The notes under the pieces are model-generated. The model was not told the origin of the DNA, ran no database searches, and saw only the letters and a program-made list of their open reading frames with translations. This document shows positions 51,801 to 61,516 of a stretch of DNA of 64,000 nt, in pieces. Origin of the DNA: Ornithinimicrobium laminariae (GTDB taxonomy: Bacteria; Actinomycetota; Actinomycetes; Actinomycetales; Dermatophilaceae). Both the position numbers and the translations under genes were made by a program. Numbering within the stretch: the first letter of the stretch is position 1; every line of letters begins with the position of its first letter. The stretch covers positions 124,001 through 188,000 of the forward strand of contig NZ_JAHZSU010000001.1 in the NCBI RefSeq assembly GCF_019457945.1, read 5' to 3'.

Positions 51801-52962
51801 CCGTCACTGAGGGTGCAGCGCCTTCACCGTCGACCGGCTCGCCCATTTCTTCGGCAATGCGCATTGCCTCTTCAATCAGCGTCTCGACGATCTGGCTCTC
51901 GGGCACTGTCTTGATGACCTCGCCCTTGACGAAGATCTGACCCTTGCCGTTGCCCGAAGCAACGCCAAGGTCAGCCTCACGAGCCTCTCCGGGGCCGTTG
52001 ACTACACAGCCCATGACCGCGACGCGGAGTGGGACCTCAAGGCCTTCAAGGCCAGCCGTGACCTCTTCGGCCAAGGTGTAGACATCGACCTGGGCTCGGC
52101 CGCAGGAGGGGCAAGACACGATCTCCAGTTTGCGGGGCTTAAGGTTCAGGCTCTGCAAAATCTGGTTACCGACCTTGACTTCCTCGACCGGCGGAGCCGA
52201 AAGCGACACCCGAATGGTGTCGCCGATGCCGCGAGACAGCAGCGCCCCAAAGGCAACGGACGACTTGATCGTGCCCTGGAAGGCGGGGCCAGCTTCGGTG
52301 ACACCGAGGTGGAGGGGCCAGTCGCCGCGAGCAGCCAACATTTCATAGGCCTGGACCATCACGACGGGGTCGTTGTGCTTGACCGAGATCTTGAAGTCGT
52401 GGAAGCCGTGCTCTTCAAACAACGAGGCTTCCCAGACGGCGGACTCAACCAAAGCCTCCGGGGTGGCCTTGCCATACTTCGCCATGATGCGCTTGTCGAG
52501 CGAGCCGGCGTTGACGCCAATGCGGATCGAGACACCGGCATCGCCAGCAGCCTTGGCGATCTCCTTGACCTGGTCATCAAACTTGCGGATGTTGCCCGGG
52601 TTCACCCGGACCGCCGCGCAGCCAGCGTCGATCGCGGCGAAGACATACTTCGGCTGGAAGTGGATGTCCGCGATAACGGGGATCTGCGACTTGGCAGCGA
52701 TTGCCTTGAGTGCTTCGGCGTCATCAGAAGTCGGGCAGGCGACGCGGACGATGTCGCAACCAGTCGCGGTGAGCTCGGCGATCTGCTGCAGCGTGCCGTT
52801 GATGTCAGTCGTCTGCGTGGTGGTCATGGACTGCACCGACACGGGTGCGTCGCCACCGACCTCCACCTTGCCGACCTTGATCTTGCGCGACTTGCGACGC
52901 GGCGTGATCACGGGAGGCGGTGCGGACGGCATACCGAGGGAAATGGGAGTTCCAGCAGTCAT
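51793..52962 (-). CDS. ispG: 4-hydroxy-3-methylbut-2-enyl diphosphate synthase (flavodoxin)
   Basis: IspG makes HMBPP in the MEP isoprenoid pathway. The 389-residue two-domain protein has an N-terminal TIM barrel ([27 protein letters not shown]) and a C-terminal [4Fe-4S] domain with cysteines in [13 protein letters not shown] and [12 protein letters not shown]. It lies 14 bp after rseP, the usual dxr-rseP-ispG order. Confidence 0.96.
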   Translation of the reverse strand: MTAGTPISLGMPSAPPPVITPRRKSRKIKVGKVEVGGDAPVSVQSMTTTQTTDINGTLQQIAELTATGCDIVRVACPTSDDAEALKAIAAKSQIPVIADIHFQPKYVFAAIDAGCAAVRVNPGNIRKFDDQVKEIAKAAGDAGVSIRIGVNAGSLDKRIMAKYGKATPEALVESAVWEASLFEEHGFHDFKISVKHNDPVVMVQAYEMLAARGDWPLHLGVTEAGPAFQGTIKSSVAFGALLSRGIGDTIRVSLSAPPVEEVKVGNQILQSLNLKPRKLEIVSCPSCGRAQVDVYTLAEEVTAGLEGLEVPLRVAVMGCVVNGPGEAREADLGVASGNGKGQIFVKGEVIKTVPESQIVETLIEEAMRIAEEMGEPVDGEGAAPSVTVG

Positions 52963-52976
52963 AGTTTCAGTATCTC

Positions 52977-54302
52977 TCAGCCTATGAGTCGAATCGGATT
53001 AACAAGGTCTGCATAGACCAACAACAGGGTCATCGCGATCAGTCCGATCGCGACGGTATAGGCCACTGGCAACGCCTTGGCGATGTCGACGGGCCCCGGG
53101 TCGGGGCGACCCAAAACTCTTGCGTATGTCTTTTTGACGCCTTCCCATAAGGCTCCGGCAATGTGCCCGCCATCCAGTGGCAGCAACGGGATCATGTTGA
53201 AGACGAAGAGTGCGATATTCAGCGAGGCAAGCAGGGAAAGCAGCAGCACCATCCGCGCTGTCAGGCCGTCAGCAAGCAGGCCAAGATCACCGGAGGTCAC
53301 TTCGCCAGCGACTCGGCCAACGCCCACCACGGACATCGGTCCTTCAGTGTCGCGCTCGCCATCGCCAAAGGCTGCGTCATAGACGCCTACCAACTTTTGC
53401 GGGAGCAGCAAGAAGATGCCTGCGGTGTCGGCCACCGCGCCGCCCACGAAAGCAGGCGCCTCGGTCAAGGGCTGCGTCACGTACTCCACCGAACCGCTCG
53501 CGCCCAGGTAATTGACCAGACCAATGACTGGCTCCCCGGCGGCGTCGGTCTGCAGTGATCCGTCGGCGTTCAATAGCGGTCGCTCGCGCTGCAGCAGTTC
53601 AGCGGTCAGGGTCTGTGTCTGACCAGCACGCTCTACTTCAATCGTGGCCGGATTATAGGCGTTCTGAATTAAGTACGAAGCCGTCGTCCAGTCGGGTGTG
53701 GCCTCACCGTTGATCGAGACAATCTCATCGCCGGTTTGCAGCCCGGCCGCTTCTGCGGGTGCCTCCGGCTCGCCAGCACAATCAGTCGCTGCAACATCAA
53801 CCGGCGCGCACGCGGCCACTGAGGAAACGGTGGTGGTCACGGCTGGCAGACCATAAACGGTGAGGATGCCGGTCAGCAGCACAGCCGCAATGATCAAGTT
53901 CATCACCGGTCCACCGGCCATGATGATGACGCGCTTCCAGACGGGCAGTTTGTAGAAAACCCGGTCCCAGTCGTCAGGACCAACCTCTTCCAGCGACTCT
54001 GCGCGGGCCTGCTCAGTCAGTTGACTAAACCTGCCCGTGGTCGATGAGCGCAGGCGCTCACCGTCTTGGGCCCGTGGCGGAAACATCCCGATCATCCGGA
54101 TATAGCCACCGAGTGGGATCGCTTTGACGCCATATTCAGTCTCGCCACGCTTGCGTGACCACAGGGTCGGGCCAAAGCCGACCATGTATTGCGTGACCTT
54201 CACGCCAAATTTCTTGGCTGGCACGAGGTGGCCTATTTCATGCAGGGCAATAGACAGGGAGATGCCGATCAGCATGAGCAGCACGCCAAGCATGTACATC
54301 AT
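52977..54302 (-). CDS. rseP: Site-2 protease RseP/Rip1 (M50)
   Basis: This 441-residue membrane zinc protease cleaves membrane-bound anti-sigma factors and similar substrates. The zinc site HEIGH is at 21-25, and the third ligand is in [13 protein letters not shown] near residue 375. A PDZ domain ([20 protein letters not shown], ~185-205) lies between membrane segments. The ATG overlaps dxr by 4 bp, so translation is coupled. Several Met codons cluster at the start; the first is kept because of that overlap. Confidence 0.94.
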   Translation of the reverse strand: MMYMLGVLLMLIGISLSIALHEIGHLVPAKKFGVKVTQYMVGFGPTLWSRKRGETEYGVKAIPLGGYIRMIGMFPPRAQDGERLRSSTTGRFSQLTEQARAESLEEVGPDDWDRVFYKLPVWKRVIIMAGGPVMNLIIAAVLLTGILTVYGLPAVTTTVSSVAACAPVDVAATDCAGEPEAPAEAAGLQTGDEIVSINGEATPDWTTASYLIQNAYNPATIEVERAGQTQTLTAELLQRERPLLNADGSLQTDAAGEPVIGLVNYLGASGSVEYVTQPLTEAPAFVGGAVADTAGIFLLLPQKLVGVYDAAFGDGERDTEGPMSVVGVGRVAGEVTSGDLGLLADGLTARMVLLLSLLASLNIALFVFNMIPLLPLDGGHIAGALWEGVKKTYARVLGRPDPGPVDIAKALPVAYTVAIGLIAMTLLLVYADLVNPIRLIG

Positions 54303-55534
54303 TGCGTCTGCTCCTCTCGCTGGTCGGCCGCCTCACTCTTCTCGATGATCTTACGCGCGGCTTCACGAGCCCACTGGTCGGCCGCCAACACGCAGTCGAA
54401 GGAGACCTCGGCGGCTTCCTTGGTGGCAATATCGGCCTGTTCATGCTGGCCTAACACCTGTCCCACGGTCTCGACAATCTCAACGAAGCTCAGCACTCCC
54501 GCGTGGAAGGCTTCGACACATTCTTCATTGGCGGCGTTGTAGACAGCGGGGTAAGTGCCTCCAGCCAGTCCAGCCTGACGGGCAAGCTGCACAGCTGGGA
54601 AAGCCTCATCGTCCAACGGCGCAAAGTTCCAGGTTGCTGCCTGCGTCCAGTCGCAGGGCTCATCGACATCAGTCAGGCGCTCTGGCCACGACAGGCCCAA
54701 CGCGATCGGCACCAGCATCCGCGGCGGGCCCATCTGGGCGATTGTCGAGCCGTCGTGAAACTCCACCATCGAGTGGATCTGTTGCTGTGGGTGCACGACG
54801 ACATCAATCCGGTCATAGGGGATGTCAAACAGCAGGTGCGCCTCGATCACTTCAAGACCTTTGTTCACCAGCGTTGCTGAGTTAGTCGTGATGACCTTGC
54901 CCATAGAAAAATTGGGGTGCTTCAAGGCTTGCGCGGGGGTGACACTTTTCAGCTCATCTTTGCTCCAGCCGCGGAAGGGCCCACCGCTGGCGGTCACGAC
55001 AAGTCGCCGCACTTCCTCAACGCGCCCGCCACGAAGCGATTGCGCGATCGCGCTGTGCTCTGAGTCCACCGGGACAATCTGGCCGGGCTTGGCCAGGTCT
55101 TTCACGAGTGGCCCACCAATAATTAGCGACTCTTTGTTGGCCAGCGCCAGAGTGCTACCTGCTCGCAGTGCGGCCAGCGTCGGAGCGAGACCAATGCTGC
55201 CGGTGATCCCGTTGAGCACTACATCGACACCAAGCTCGGCGACCTTCTCGGCTGCCTGATGGCCCGCAATGATTTTGGGCGAATAGCCTGCAAGCCCGAC
55301 CTGGCGCGCCGCCGTTTCGATCGCCGACGCCAACTCAGCAGCGAGGTCTGCCGCCACCCCAACGATCGGGACCTGAAGATGAACCGCCTGCTGTGCCAAG
55401 AGGTCGATCTGTCCACCGCCGGCGGCGAGCGCCTGCACCTCATAGAGGCCTGGGTGGTTGTCGATAACCTCGATGGCCTGGGTGCCAATGGATCCCGTTG
55501 ATCCCAGGATGACGACGGAGCGAGCACTATTCAC
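54299..55534 (-). CDS. dxr: 1-deoxy-D-xylulose-5-phosphate reductoisomerase
   Basis: Dxr converts DXP to MEP with NADPH. The 411-residue protein has VVILGSTGSIGTQAIEVI at the N-terminus, ALANKESLIIGG, PVDSEHSAIAQSL and VTASGGPFRGWS, with metal/substrate residues in place. The start GTG 55534 overlaps the stop of the upstream gene by 4 bp (GTGA), so dxr is translationally coupled to the putative type VII substrate module. Confidence 0.96.
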   Translation of the reverse strand: MNSARSVVILGSTGSIGTQAIEVIDNHPGLYEVQALAAGGGQIDLLAQQAVHLQVPIVGVAADLAAELASAIETAARQVGLAGYSPKIIAGHQAAEKVAELGVDVVLNGITGSIGLAPTLAALRAGSTLALANKESLIIGGPLVKDLAKPGQIVPVDSEHSAIAQSLRGGRVEEVRRLVVTASGGPFRGWSKDELKSVTPAQALKHPNFSMGKVITTNSATLVNKGLEVIEAHLLFDIPYDRIDVVVHPQQQIHSMVEFHDGSTIAQMGPPRMLVPIALGLSWPERLTDVDEPCDWTQAATWNFAPLDDEAFPAVQLARQAGLAGGTYPAVYNAANEECVEAFHAGVLSFVEIVETVGQVLGQHEQADIATKEAAEVSFDCVLAADQWAREAARKIIEKSEAADQREEQTQ

Positions 55535-56349
55535 GCGCTCATTGTGCCTTGATCACCTGGAAGGCCGCTGACTTCTCGCCGTTGGCGGTCGTTGGCGCTA
55601 CGAAGCAGGTCTGCCAACTGAGTCACGATCGCGGTTGACGACATTGGCTCAAAGTTGAAGTGCCCTCGGGAGGCCTCCCCGCTGCGGTAGCAGCCACCAC
55701 TGCCTAGAGCCACGATGGCCGACTCGGGCACAGTCCACGGCGTCAGCAGGCAAACCTCGGCCAGCAGAACGGGACGATGCAGTGATGCGTCCACGCTAGC
55801 GGGAGGCAATGACTGCTGAACGACGACAGGCTCAACTTCCGGGCCTTGGGCTGCTCCGGGCGGAACAAGGAACTCGCTGAGCAGTTCATCCACGTGACTG
55901 AGTGAGGCGATCGAGAGCACGTGCATACCCTCAGCGGTCACGTCCTCCACCACGACAACTTCGTCCAGGACGAAGAGATACCGGGTCAACTCCCGACCGA
56001 GCGGCGAAGTTGGTCCGACTCGGCAGATCGTGCGATGGGCCACCAAGACCACCAATGCGCCACGTCGCACGGCCACCACTGGCCTCAGCGAGGAGTCAAC
56101 GACTGCGGTGCCGGACTCAGTGTCGATGACGTGGGGATCCGGTGTCGCCGAGTTGGTCTCTCGTGTCCCATCGGCAAAACGCAACAAACCGCGGGCTTGC
56201 AAACTTCGCTCTGCGCCGAGGCGGGCTCTGGCACCCTCATCGCTGCTGAGCGAGGCCAAGTATGGGTAGATGACCGGGTCTCCCGGCCCGTCCATCAGGA
56301 CGTGGGTCTCCTCGTCGGTCAGTTGAGCCACCAACTCGCGGACGCTCAT
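55531..56349 (-). CDS. Hypothetical protein of the WXG-like module
   Basis: I do not recognise this 272-residue soluble protein. It has an N-terminal charged segment (RELVAQLTDEETHVLMD), a beta-rich middle with RPVVAVRRGALVVLVAHRT and VDELLSEFLVPPG, and a C-terminal GHFNFEPMSSTAIVTQLADLL. Size and position beside ESX-like genes would suit a chaperone of the EspG kind, but I see no decisive motif. It overlaps the neighbouring gene and dxr by 4 bp each. Confidence 0.7.
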   Translation of the reverse strand: MSVRELVAQLTDEETHVLMDGPGDPVIYPYLASLSSDEGARARLGAERSLQARGLLRFADGTRETNSATPDPHVIDTESGTAVVDSSLRPVVAVRRGALVVLVAHRTICRVGPTSPLGRELTRYLFVLDEVVVVEDVTAEGMHVLSIASLSHVDELLSEFLVPPGAAQGPEVEPVVVQQSLPPASVDASLHRPVLLAEVCLLTPWTVPESAIVALGSGGCYRSGEASRGHFNFEPMSSTAIVTQLADLLRSANDRQRREVSGLPGDQGTMSA

Positions 56350-57677
56350 GGCGTGGTCTCCGCTGGCGGCAGGGCATCAGGGGCAGCATTGGTGCGTGGT
56401 AGCAGCGGCGGCCAGTCAAACTCCATCGGATTCGGAATAGGGATCGGCGGCATGGGCCCCAGGTAGTCACCCCACTGCTGAATCTGGGGCAAGTCCAGAT
56501 TGAGGTCATCGACGTCAAAGGTGGGTATCCGAGGGATGGGCACGTTGACCGGGATCCGAATCCCTGGCAACCCGACCGAGACCGGCACTTTGACCTTGCC
56601 GGCGTCTGGGACCGAAACCACATTGTCGTCCAGCCACTCCCGGGTCGCCTCCTGAACATCATCTGGATCGGGCAGTTCCCGGGCCAGTTGGGCAGCGCTT
56701 TGCTTGGCCCAAGCAAAACCGAAGGAGCCGAAGCGCATGATGACCGCTCGGTTGTCATAGACCGCGTTCCCGCCCATCCACGCCGTGTAGGCCCCGACAA
56801 CGGCTGCACCTGCCCCAACTGTGACCGGCGTGGGGATCGAAATCGCCACGCTGCCAACCAGCGCGCCACCGGCTAAGACTTGGGTAGTCGTTCCTCGCCA
56901 TCCGTCGTAGTCATTGCCATCGATCAGGTCTGGAATAGCGGTGGAGGCCGTGCTGAGAACGGACGCGACAGGGACAAAGCGAAGGGGGACGCGGGCGACA
57001 GGCCCAACCCGCCGAGCAAGGTCACCGAAGAGGCGAATATCGCTCAGGATGCGGGACCGCGCTGCAACATCGACGGTTTTGGACAGTTGCACGGCCAGGG
57101 AGAGAATCCCGGTGCCGAGTGCGGCCTGAGTAAGCCCGGTAAATCCGCGCGTAGCGCCCTTGTAGATGCCATACCCGTTGATTCCGTCGCGCACGAGTTG
57201 GGCTGGCCAGGAGTCCCTGACCTGCTGCCCCAGCGCCACGGCGTGTTCTTCTAACTCGTCGTCCAGGCCCGAGAGTGCTTGTCGGCCGGATCTGATTGAC
57301 ACCATCAGCTCTTCCCAACGCTGCTCGAGAGCGACGCGGGTGCCGGGGTCTGCGCTGGGCAGCAGGGCCCAAACCCGGTCGGCTTCGGCGGACCACCCTT
57401 GGATGCGGGCATCCCAACGGCTCCATTGCTCCTGCAGCGCCTGCACTGTGGCGGAGTACCGTGTTACCTGCTCCGCCAGTTGGTCAAGGGCTGGAGCGCA
57501 GTTGGTTAGCTCAGCACACCATTGGTCTTCACAGGTTTGTTGCTCCCAGGCGGCCAAGCCACTCCACAGCCCCGTGCCGCCACCACCTTGCCCCAGCGAT
57601 CGCAGCCCTTGGGCGTGTGCTCCTAGGTCTCTCGCCAGTGCTGAGAGCGCGGAAGGCGAAGCGCTCATCACGCTCAT
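56346..57677 (-). CDS. Putative type VII-secreted protein with WXG-like helical N-terminus
   Basis: The 443-residue protein starts with a long helical region (~1-165) with regularly spaced Leu/Trp (LWSGLAAWEQQTCEDQWCAEL, EQWSRWDARIQGW in pieces), typical of WXG100/LXG-like heterodimer partners. A central Gly/Ala/Val-rich part (~175-320) contains possible membrane segments (AGGALVGSVAISIPTPVTVG). A Pro/Ile-rich tail follows (VPIPRIPTF, PPIPIPNP). No known toxin domain is seen. It is coupled by 4-bp overlaps to the small gene upstream and the hypothetical gene downstream. Confidence 0.65.
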   Translation of the reverse strand: MSVMSASPSALSALARDLGAHAQGLRSLGQGGGGTGLWSGLAAWEQQTCEDQWCAELTNCAPALDQLAEQVTRYSATVQALQEQWSRWDARIQGWSAEADRVWALLPSADPGTRVALEQRWEELMVSIRSGRQALSGLDDELEEHAVALGQQVRDSWPAQLVRDGINGYGIYKGATRGFTGLTQAALGTGILSLAVQLSKTVDVAARSRILSDIRLFGDLARRVGPVARVPLRFVPVASVLSTASTAIPDLIDGNDYDGWRGTTTQVLAGGALVGSVAISIPTPVTVGAGAAVVGAYTAWMGGNAVYDNRAVIMRFGSFGFAWAKQSAAQLARELPDPDDVQEATREWLDDNVVSVPDAGKVKVPVSVGLPGIRIPVNVPIPRIPTFDVDDLNLDLPQIQQWGDYLGPMPPIPIPNPMEFDWPPLLPRTNAAPDALPPAETTP

Positions 57678-57994
57678 TGGCCAGCCGCCGTGCTCGGCAA
57701 GAAGCGCGACTGGCTGGCCCGCTCAACATCGCGATAGGCCTGCGCGCTGGCCTGAGTTGCCAGCCCAAGCGATTCGCCCGCAGCAGCGACCCGGTTAAGG
57801 CCAGCGCCCCACTGACTCGCCCCGTCCAAGGCTGCGGAGTTGAGGCTGGCCACTCCTGCCGCCTGCTCCAACTGTTCCAAAGCAGCCTGCACCCGGACAC
57901 CAATACGTCGACTTGAGTCTGCCGATTGCACCAGTGCCTTGCCACGCGTATCGACCGCCCCCGGGTCAACGGCGAGGTCCCCCTGCGATGTCAT
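57674..57994 (-). CDS. Small ESAT-6/WXG100-like protein
   Basis: This 106-residue, mostly helical protein has the size and helix-turn-helix profile of WXG100 partners. The expected W-x-G at the turn is represented by ASQWGAGL, and AQAYRDVE near the C-terminus resembles the Y-x3-D/E secretion motif. There is no cysteine or signal peptide. The ATG at 57994 follows GGGAGGGGCAAG, so an upstream in-frame start is rejected. It overlaps the next gene by 4 bp and heads the operon that runs into dxr. Confidence 0.65.
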   Translation of the reverse strand: MTSQGDLAVDPGAVDTRGKALVQSADSSRRIGVRVQAALEQLEQAAGVASLNSAALDGASQWGAGLNRVAAAGESLGLATQASAQAYRDVERASQSRFLPSTAAGQ

Positions 57995-58082
57995 CTTGCC
58001 CCTCCCTGGCTTGCTGCACCCCAAGCGGGCACGGAAACAATCTAGGGAGACTTCACCGACGGTGGCTTTCGTTGTCCACAGG

Positions 58083-59087
58083 TTAGGGGTTCAGCGGCCA
58101 GACACCTTCGGGATGCGCTGCATACAGGGGACGGCCGATCGTGGCACTGACCTCGCGTCGAATAGCGTCTGACCAAGTCCCGACAGCGGTGGCGCACACC
58201 ACGGCAGGCACACCGGAAAGCATCGGCACCAAGACGTTCATCAAAGCAGCCTGGCTCCAATCTCCGCCGTGCGCCCAACACCAAGCGCCGTTGGTTGCCT
58301 CCTCAGCTTGGCTCTGGCCGGTGAAGGCGCCCCGCAACGCTACTGCCAACGTTGCTGACCACCGAGGTATGTCGTTGCTCGCGTCAGGGGTGTGGCGCAC
58401 GGTGCCGATCAATGGCCGCCATCCGGCCGGTTGCACGACGCCAGGCTTCATGATGTCGGCCCACGCGAGTTCGTCATCACCCAAAGGGTTTGCTGGCGAC
58501 TCGTCCTGCACCACCAAAGATCGCAGCGGCTGATGCTCAACGTCCCTCAGCGCTGACCGCACGCTAGTTAGAGGATCGCCTTCTCCCCCACTGCTGGACG
58601 TCAGCACGACATGCGACTTCTGCGTCTGGATCACGTCACGCAATTCCTGGCCGTCAGCCGTGGTTGGATCGATCAGAGCGACAGCGACCCCTAGGCGCAA
58701 GGCTCCTAGGTAGGCGATGACACTTTCGGCGCAGATGGGCATCGCAATCAGCAGGTTTTGGCCCGCGCTGGTGTCCAACGCCTGCAGCACCCCGCTGAAC
58801 TGACCCGTCTCTTGCACCAGGTGCGCAAAGCTCAAAGTCCGGCTAGGGGCTCCGGTCTCATCGCCAAATACCAGCGCGGCCTCATCGATGCGTCCGTCGA
58901 TGATGTGCCGATCGACGGCGTTGTAGCCAAGGTTAAAGCGCGACTTTTCTAATCGCTGCCCCCAGGTGGCGTCCATAGATGCACTGGCTGGCTTCTTCAC
59001 CCAAGTCAGGAGCGTGACATCGTCATTCCAGTCAGGTCGCGCTGCCCATCGCTCATCAACTGGCTGCGGAGTCGTTGCATCGGTCAT
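58083..59087 (-). CDS. Truncated acyl-CoA-synthetase-like protein
   Basis: The N-terminal ~140 residues match the start of acetyl-/propionyl-CoA synthetases (SRFNLGYNAVDRHIIDGR, LSFAHLVQETGQFSGVL, LLIAMPICAESVIAYLGALR). The enzyme is only 334 aa against ~630 for the family, and the AMP-binding P-loop and C-terminal lysine domain are absent. The remaining ~190 residues are not recognisable motifs. It is thus probably not an active ligase. The ATG at 59087 is preferred over an upstream TTG. It is divergent from the LOG gene and separated by 89 bp from the WXG-like module. Confidence 0.6.
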   Translation of the reverse strand: MTDATTPQPVDERWAARPDWNDDVTLLTWVKKPASASMDATWGQRLEKSRFNLGYNAVDRHIIDGRIDEAALVFGDETGAPSRTLSFAHLVQETGQFSGVLQALDTSAGQNLLIAMPICAESVIAYLGALRLGVAVALIDPTTADGQELRDVIQTQKSHVVLTSSSGGEGDPLTSVRSALRDVEHQPLRSLVVQDESPANPLGDDELAWADIMKPGVVQPAGWRPLIGTVRHTPDASNDIPRWSATLAVALRGAFTGQSQAEEATNGAWCWAHGGDWSQAALMNVLVPMLSGVPAVVCATAVGTWSDAIRREVSATIGRPLYAAHPEGVWPLNP

Positions 59088-59124
59088 ACCCGCATGGTCT
59101 CTCGCCCTGGGCTCGGATTCCAAC

Positions 59125-59130
59125 TAGCCT
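59125..59130 (+). promoter_or_regulatory. Probable -10 box of leaderless LOG transcript
   Basis: TAGCCT-CAGCCC-ATG, with no ribosome binding site; same spacing as the other leaderless candidates. Confidence 0.5.
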
Positions 59131-59136
59131 CAGCCC

Positions 59137-60321
59137 ATGCCCGATCCTCATGCCGCCCATCAGGTCCCAGCTGGCGAGGTCACCTATCGCCGAATGGCCC
59201 TCTCCAGCCCGGCCCGCCAAGCTGGCTTAGAAATCGAGTCCTTAGATGCGCTCCGGGAAGTCCTGGCTCGCGACACACCCCTCGCCGGGCTGCGTTGGCA
59301 AGGTTTAGCCCTCGGCGATGTTGAAGCCACGCTAATGCAGCGCAAGGACTTCTCCGGCTTGGTCGTCTTAGGCGGCGAAGTGTCAATGAGCCTGGAACAT
59401 CACTTGCGGGTGGGCGGAGCCATCATTTTTCCCGCGGCCCCAGACGCACCGATCCGGCCTTACCGAGGGACTCTCTACACCGCCGAAGAACTCTACGAAG
59501 GCGTCAGCGAGCACGGCTATGACCACACCCCCGATGCCATGGCGTATGCATGGGCAGAGGACGCCTGTCTGCGCCACGATGCTTATGTCACGGTCTTGCG
59601 AGCAATTCACGACGACGCCATGAGCGATGCCCTCGCGGCACATACCCGAAACCGCCCGGTTGTCGGCGTGATGGGTGGACACGCGCTGGCCAGAGGCACG
59701 CAGGGTTTCGCGCAGGCGGCGCAGTTGGGTCACGCCCTCGCCAACACGGGGTGCGTCGTGGCGACGGGTGGCGGACCTGGTGCGATGGAGGCCGCCAATT
59801 TGGGGGCGTGGGCGCCCACCCAGGCAATCCTCACCGAAGCTCTCGAAGCCATCGCCGCCGTCCCCAACTTTGCCGAGGACATTGGCACCTGGGCCTTAGC
59901 TGCGCTCGAGATCACTCGCGCCTATCCGCAAGATCGGGACGACGACCGTGTCCGCAGTCTGGCCATCCCGACCTGGTTCTACGGGCATGAACCACCGAAC
60001 GTTTTTGGTGACCACATCGCCAAGTTCTTCTCCAACGCATTGCGCGAAGATTTGCTACTGCAGCACAGCACTGCTGGCTTGGTGGTGCTGCCGGGTGCTG
60101 CCGGGACCACTCAAGAGATCTTCCAGATGTCCACCCGGATGTACTACGAAAAGGATGGCCCGCTGACACCGATGATTTTGGTCGGCAAGGAGCACTGGAA
60201 CGAAAAACTGCCAGTGTGGCCTTTGCTTCAGGCTCTCGGCGCTGGTCGACCCATGGGCCAGGCCCTGCACCTCGTCGATTCGATTGGCGAGGTGCCAGAC
60301 CTAATTGCCGCTACGCCTTAG
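59137..60321 (+). CDS. Large LOG-fold (lysine decarboxylase-like) Rossmann protein
   Basis: The 394-residue protein carries LOG-family motifs: [14 protein letters not shown] (~residue 211) and [13 protein letters not shown], a variant of PGGxGTxxE with Ala for the second Gly. LOG enzymes release cytokinin-type bases from nucleotide 5'-phosphates. It is about twice the usual size, with an extra ~175-residue N-terminal domain that repeats some Rossmann-like features ([12 protein letters not shown]). Substrate is unknown. It overlaps rlmN by 4 bp tail to tail. Confidence 0.75.
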   Translation: MPDPHAAHQVPAGEVTYRRMALSSPARQAGLEIESLDALREVLARDTPLAGLRWQGLALGDVEATLMQRKDFSGLVVLGGEVSMSLEHHLRVGGAIIFPAAPDAPIRPYRGTLYTAEELYEGVSEHGYDHTPDAMAYAWAEDACLRHDAYVTVLRAIHDDAMSDALAAHTRNRPVVGVMGGHALARGTQGFAQAAQLGHALANTGCVVATGGGPGAMEAANLGAWAPTQAILTEALEAIAAVPNFAEDIGTWALAALEITRAYPQDRDDDRVRSLAIPTWFYGHEPPNVFGDHIAKFFSNALREDLLLQHSTAGLVVLPGAAGTTQEIFQMSTRMYYEKDGPLTPMILVGKEHWNEKLPVWPLLQALGAGRPMGQALHLVDSIGEVPDLIAATP

Positions 60322-61484
60322 ACGGTTGCGGCCAACTGGCCGCAGGCACCGTCAATGTCCGAGCCGCGGGTGTCCCGCACAGTGGTGGGAATCCCGTGGG
60401 CCCGCAAGCGCTCAACGAACTGCTGCTCAACACCGGGGCGCGACGCGGTCCACTTGGAGCCGGGCGTCGGGTTCAACGGGATCGGGTTGACGTGCACCCA
60501 GCCCTTCCCGCGAGCAGCAAGCTTTTCGCCGAGCAGGTCAGCCCGCCAGGCGTGGTCATTGATGTCCTTAATCAGCGCATACTCGATGCTGACTCGGCGA
60601 CCGGTTGCTTCGTAGTAGCGATAGGCGGCGTCCAGCGCTTCGTCGACCTTCCACCGGGTGTTGATCGGCACGAGTTCGTTGCGCAGCTCGTCGTCGGGAG
60701 CGTGCAGCGACAGCGCCAACGTGACCGGGATGCCTTCACCAGCCAACTTGTCGATCGCTGGCACCAGGCCAACGGTGGACATCGTGATGTGGCGAGCAGA
60801 CATACCCAAACCGGAAGGTGCCGGCTCAACCATGCGGCGGATTGCGCCCATCGCTGCCTTGTAGTTAGCCAGGGCTTCGCCCATGCCCATGAAGACGACG
60901 TTCGAGACACGCAGCGCCTGCTCGGTGGAACCGTCTCCACCGACGCCTTTCACGGTGCCTTGACGAACCGCACGGGCACCAGCCACGACCTGCTCGACAA
61001 TTTCTGCAGTGGACAGGTTGCGCGTCAGGCCGGCCTGGCCAGTGGCGCAGAAAGGGCAGTTCATCCCGCAGCCAGCCTGGCTTGAGATGCACATCGTGAC
61101 CCGGCCGGGATAGCGCATCAGGACCGCTTCGACCATGGCGCCGTCGTGCAGTTTGTGCACCTGCTTGACGGTGTCACCACCGTCAGCGGTAAGGGTGCGG
61201 ATGGGAGTCAGCAACTCCGGCAGCATGACGCCTGCGATGTCACCACGGGTCGCCGCGGGGAGGTCAGTCATTTCCTCGGAGTCGACGACAAGGCGCTCAA
61301 AGTAGTGGCGCGAGAGTTGGTCAGCGCGGAACTTCTGCTGCCCCAACTCAGCTGCCCACTCGCGGCGCTCAGCCACGTCGAGGTCTGCCAAGTGCTTGGG
61401 AGCCTTGCCCCGCTTGGGTGCCTTGAAGGTCAGGGCTCCCGGCTCAGGGGGCGCTGCGGTCGGAGTAGGAAGATCAGTGCTCAT
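60318..61484 (-). CDS. rlmN: 23S rRNA (adenine(2503)-C2) methyltransferase
   Basis: RlmN is a radical SAM enzyme that methylates A2503 of 23S rRNA and some tRNAs. The [4Fe-4S] cysteines are C139, C143 and C146 in GCGMNCPFC, and [24 protein letters not shown] (in pieces) and the [15 protein letters not shown] block follow. The ATG at 61484 follows GGAGGGG; the longer open frame upstream encodes unrelated sequence. Length (388 aa) is normal. It is in the frr-cdsA-rlmN operon. Confidence 0.95.
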   Translation of the reverse strand: MSTDLPTPTAAPPEPGALTFKAPKRGKAPKHLADLDVAERREWAAELGQQKFRADQLSRHYFERLVVDSEEMTDLPAATRGDIAGVMLPELLTPIRTLTADGGDTVKQVHKLHDGAMVEAVLMRYPGRVTMCISSQAGCGMNCPFCATGQAGLTRNLSTAEIVEQVVAGARAVRQGTVKGVGGDGSTEQALRVSNVVFMGMGEALANYKAAMGAIRRMVEPAPSGLGMSARHITMSTVGLVPAIDKLAGEGIPVTLALSLHAPDDELRNELVPINTRWKVDEALDAAYRYYEATGRRVSIEYALIKDINDHAWRADLLGEKLAARGKGWVHVNPIPLNPTPGSKWTASRPGVEQQFVERLRAHGIPTTVRDTRGSDIDGACGQLAATV

Positions 61485-61516
61485 CCCCTCCAGTGTCTCA
61501 GGTTTATAAAGCGGTG

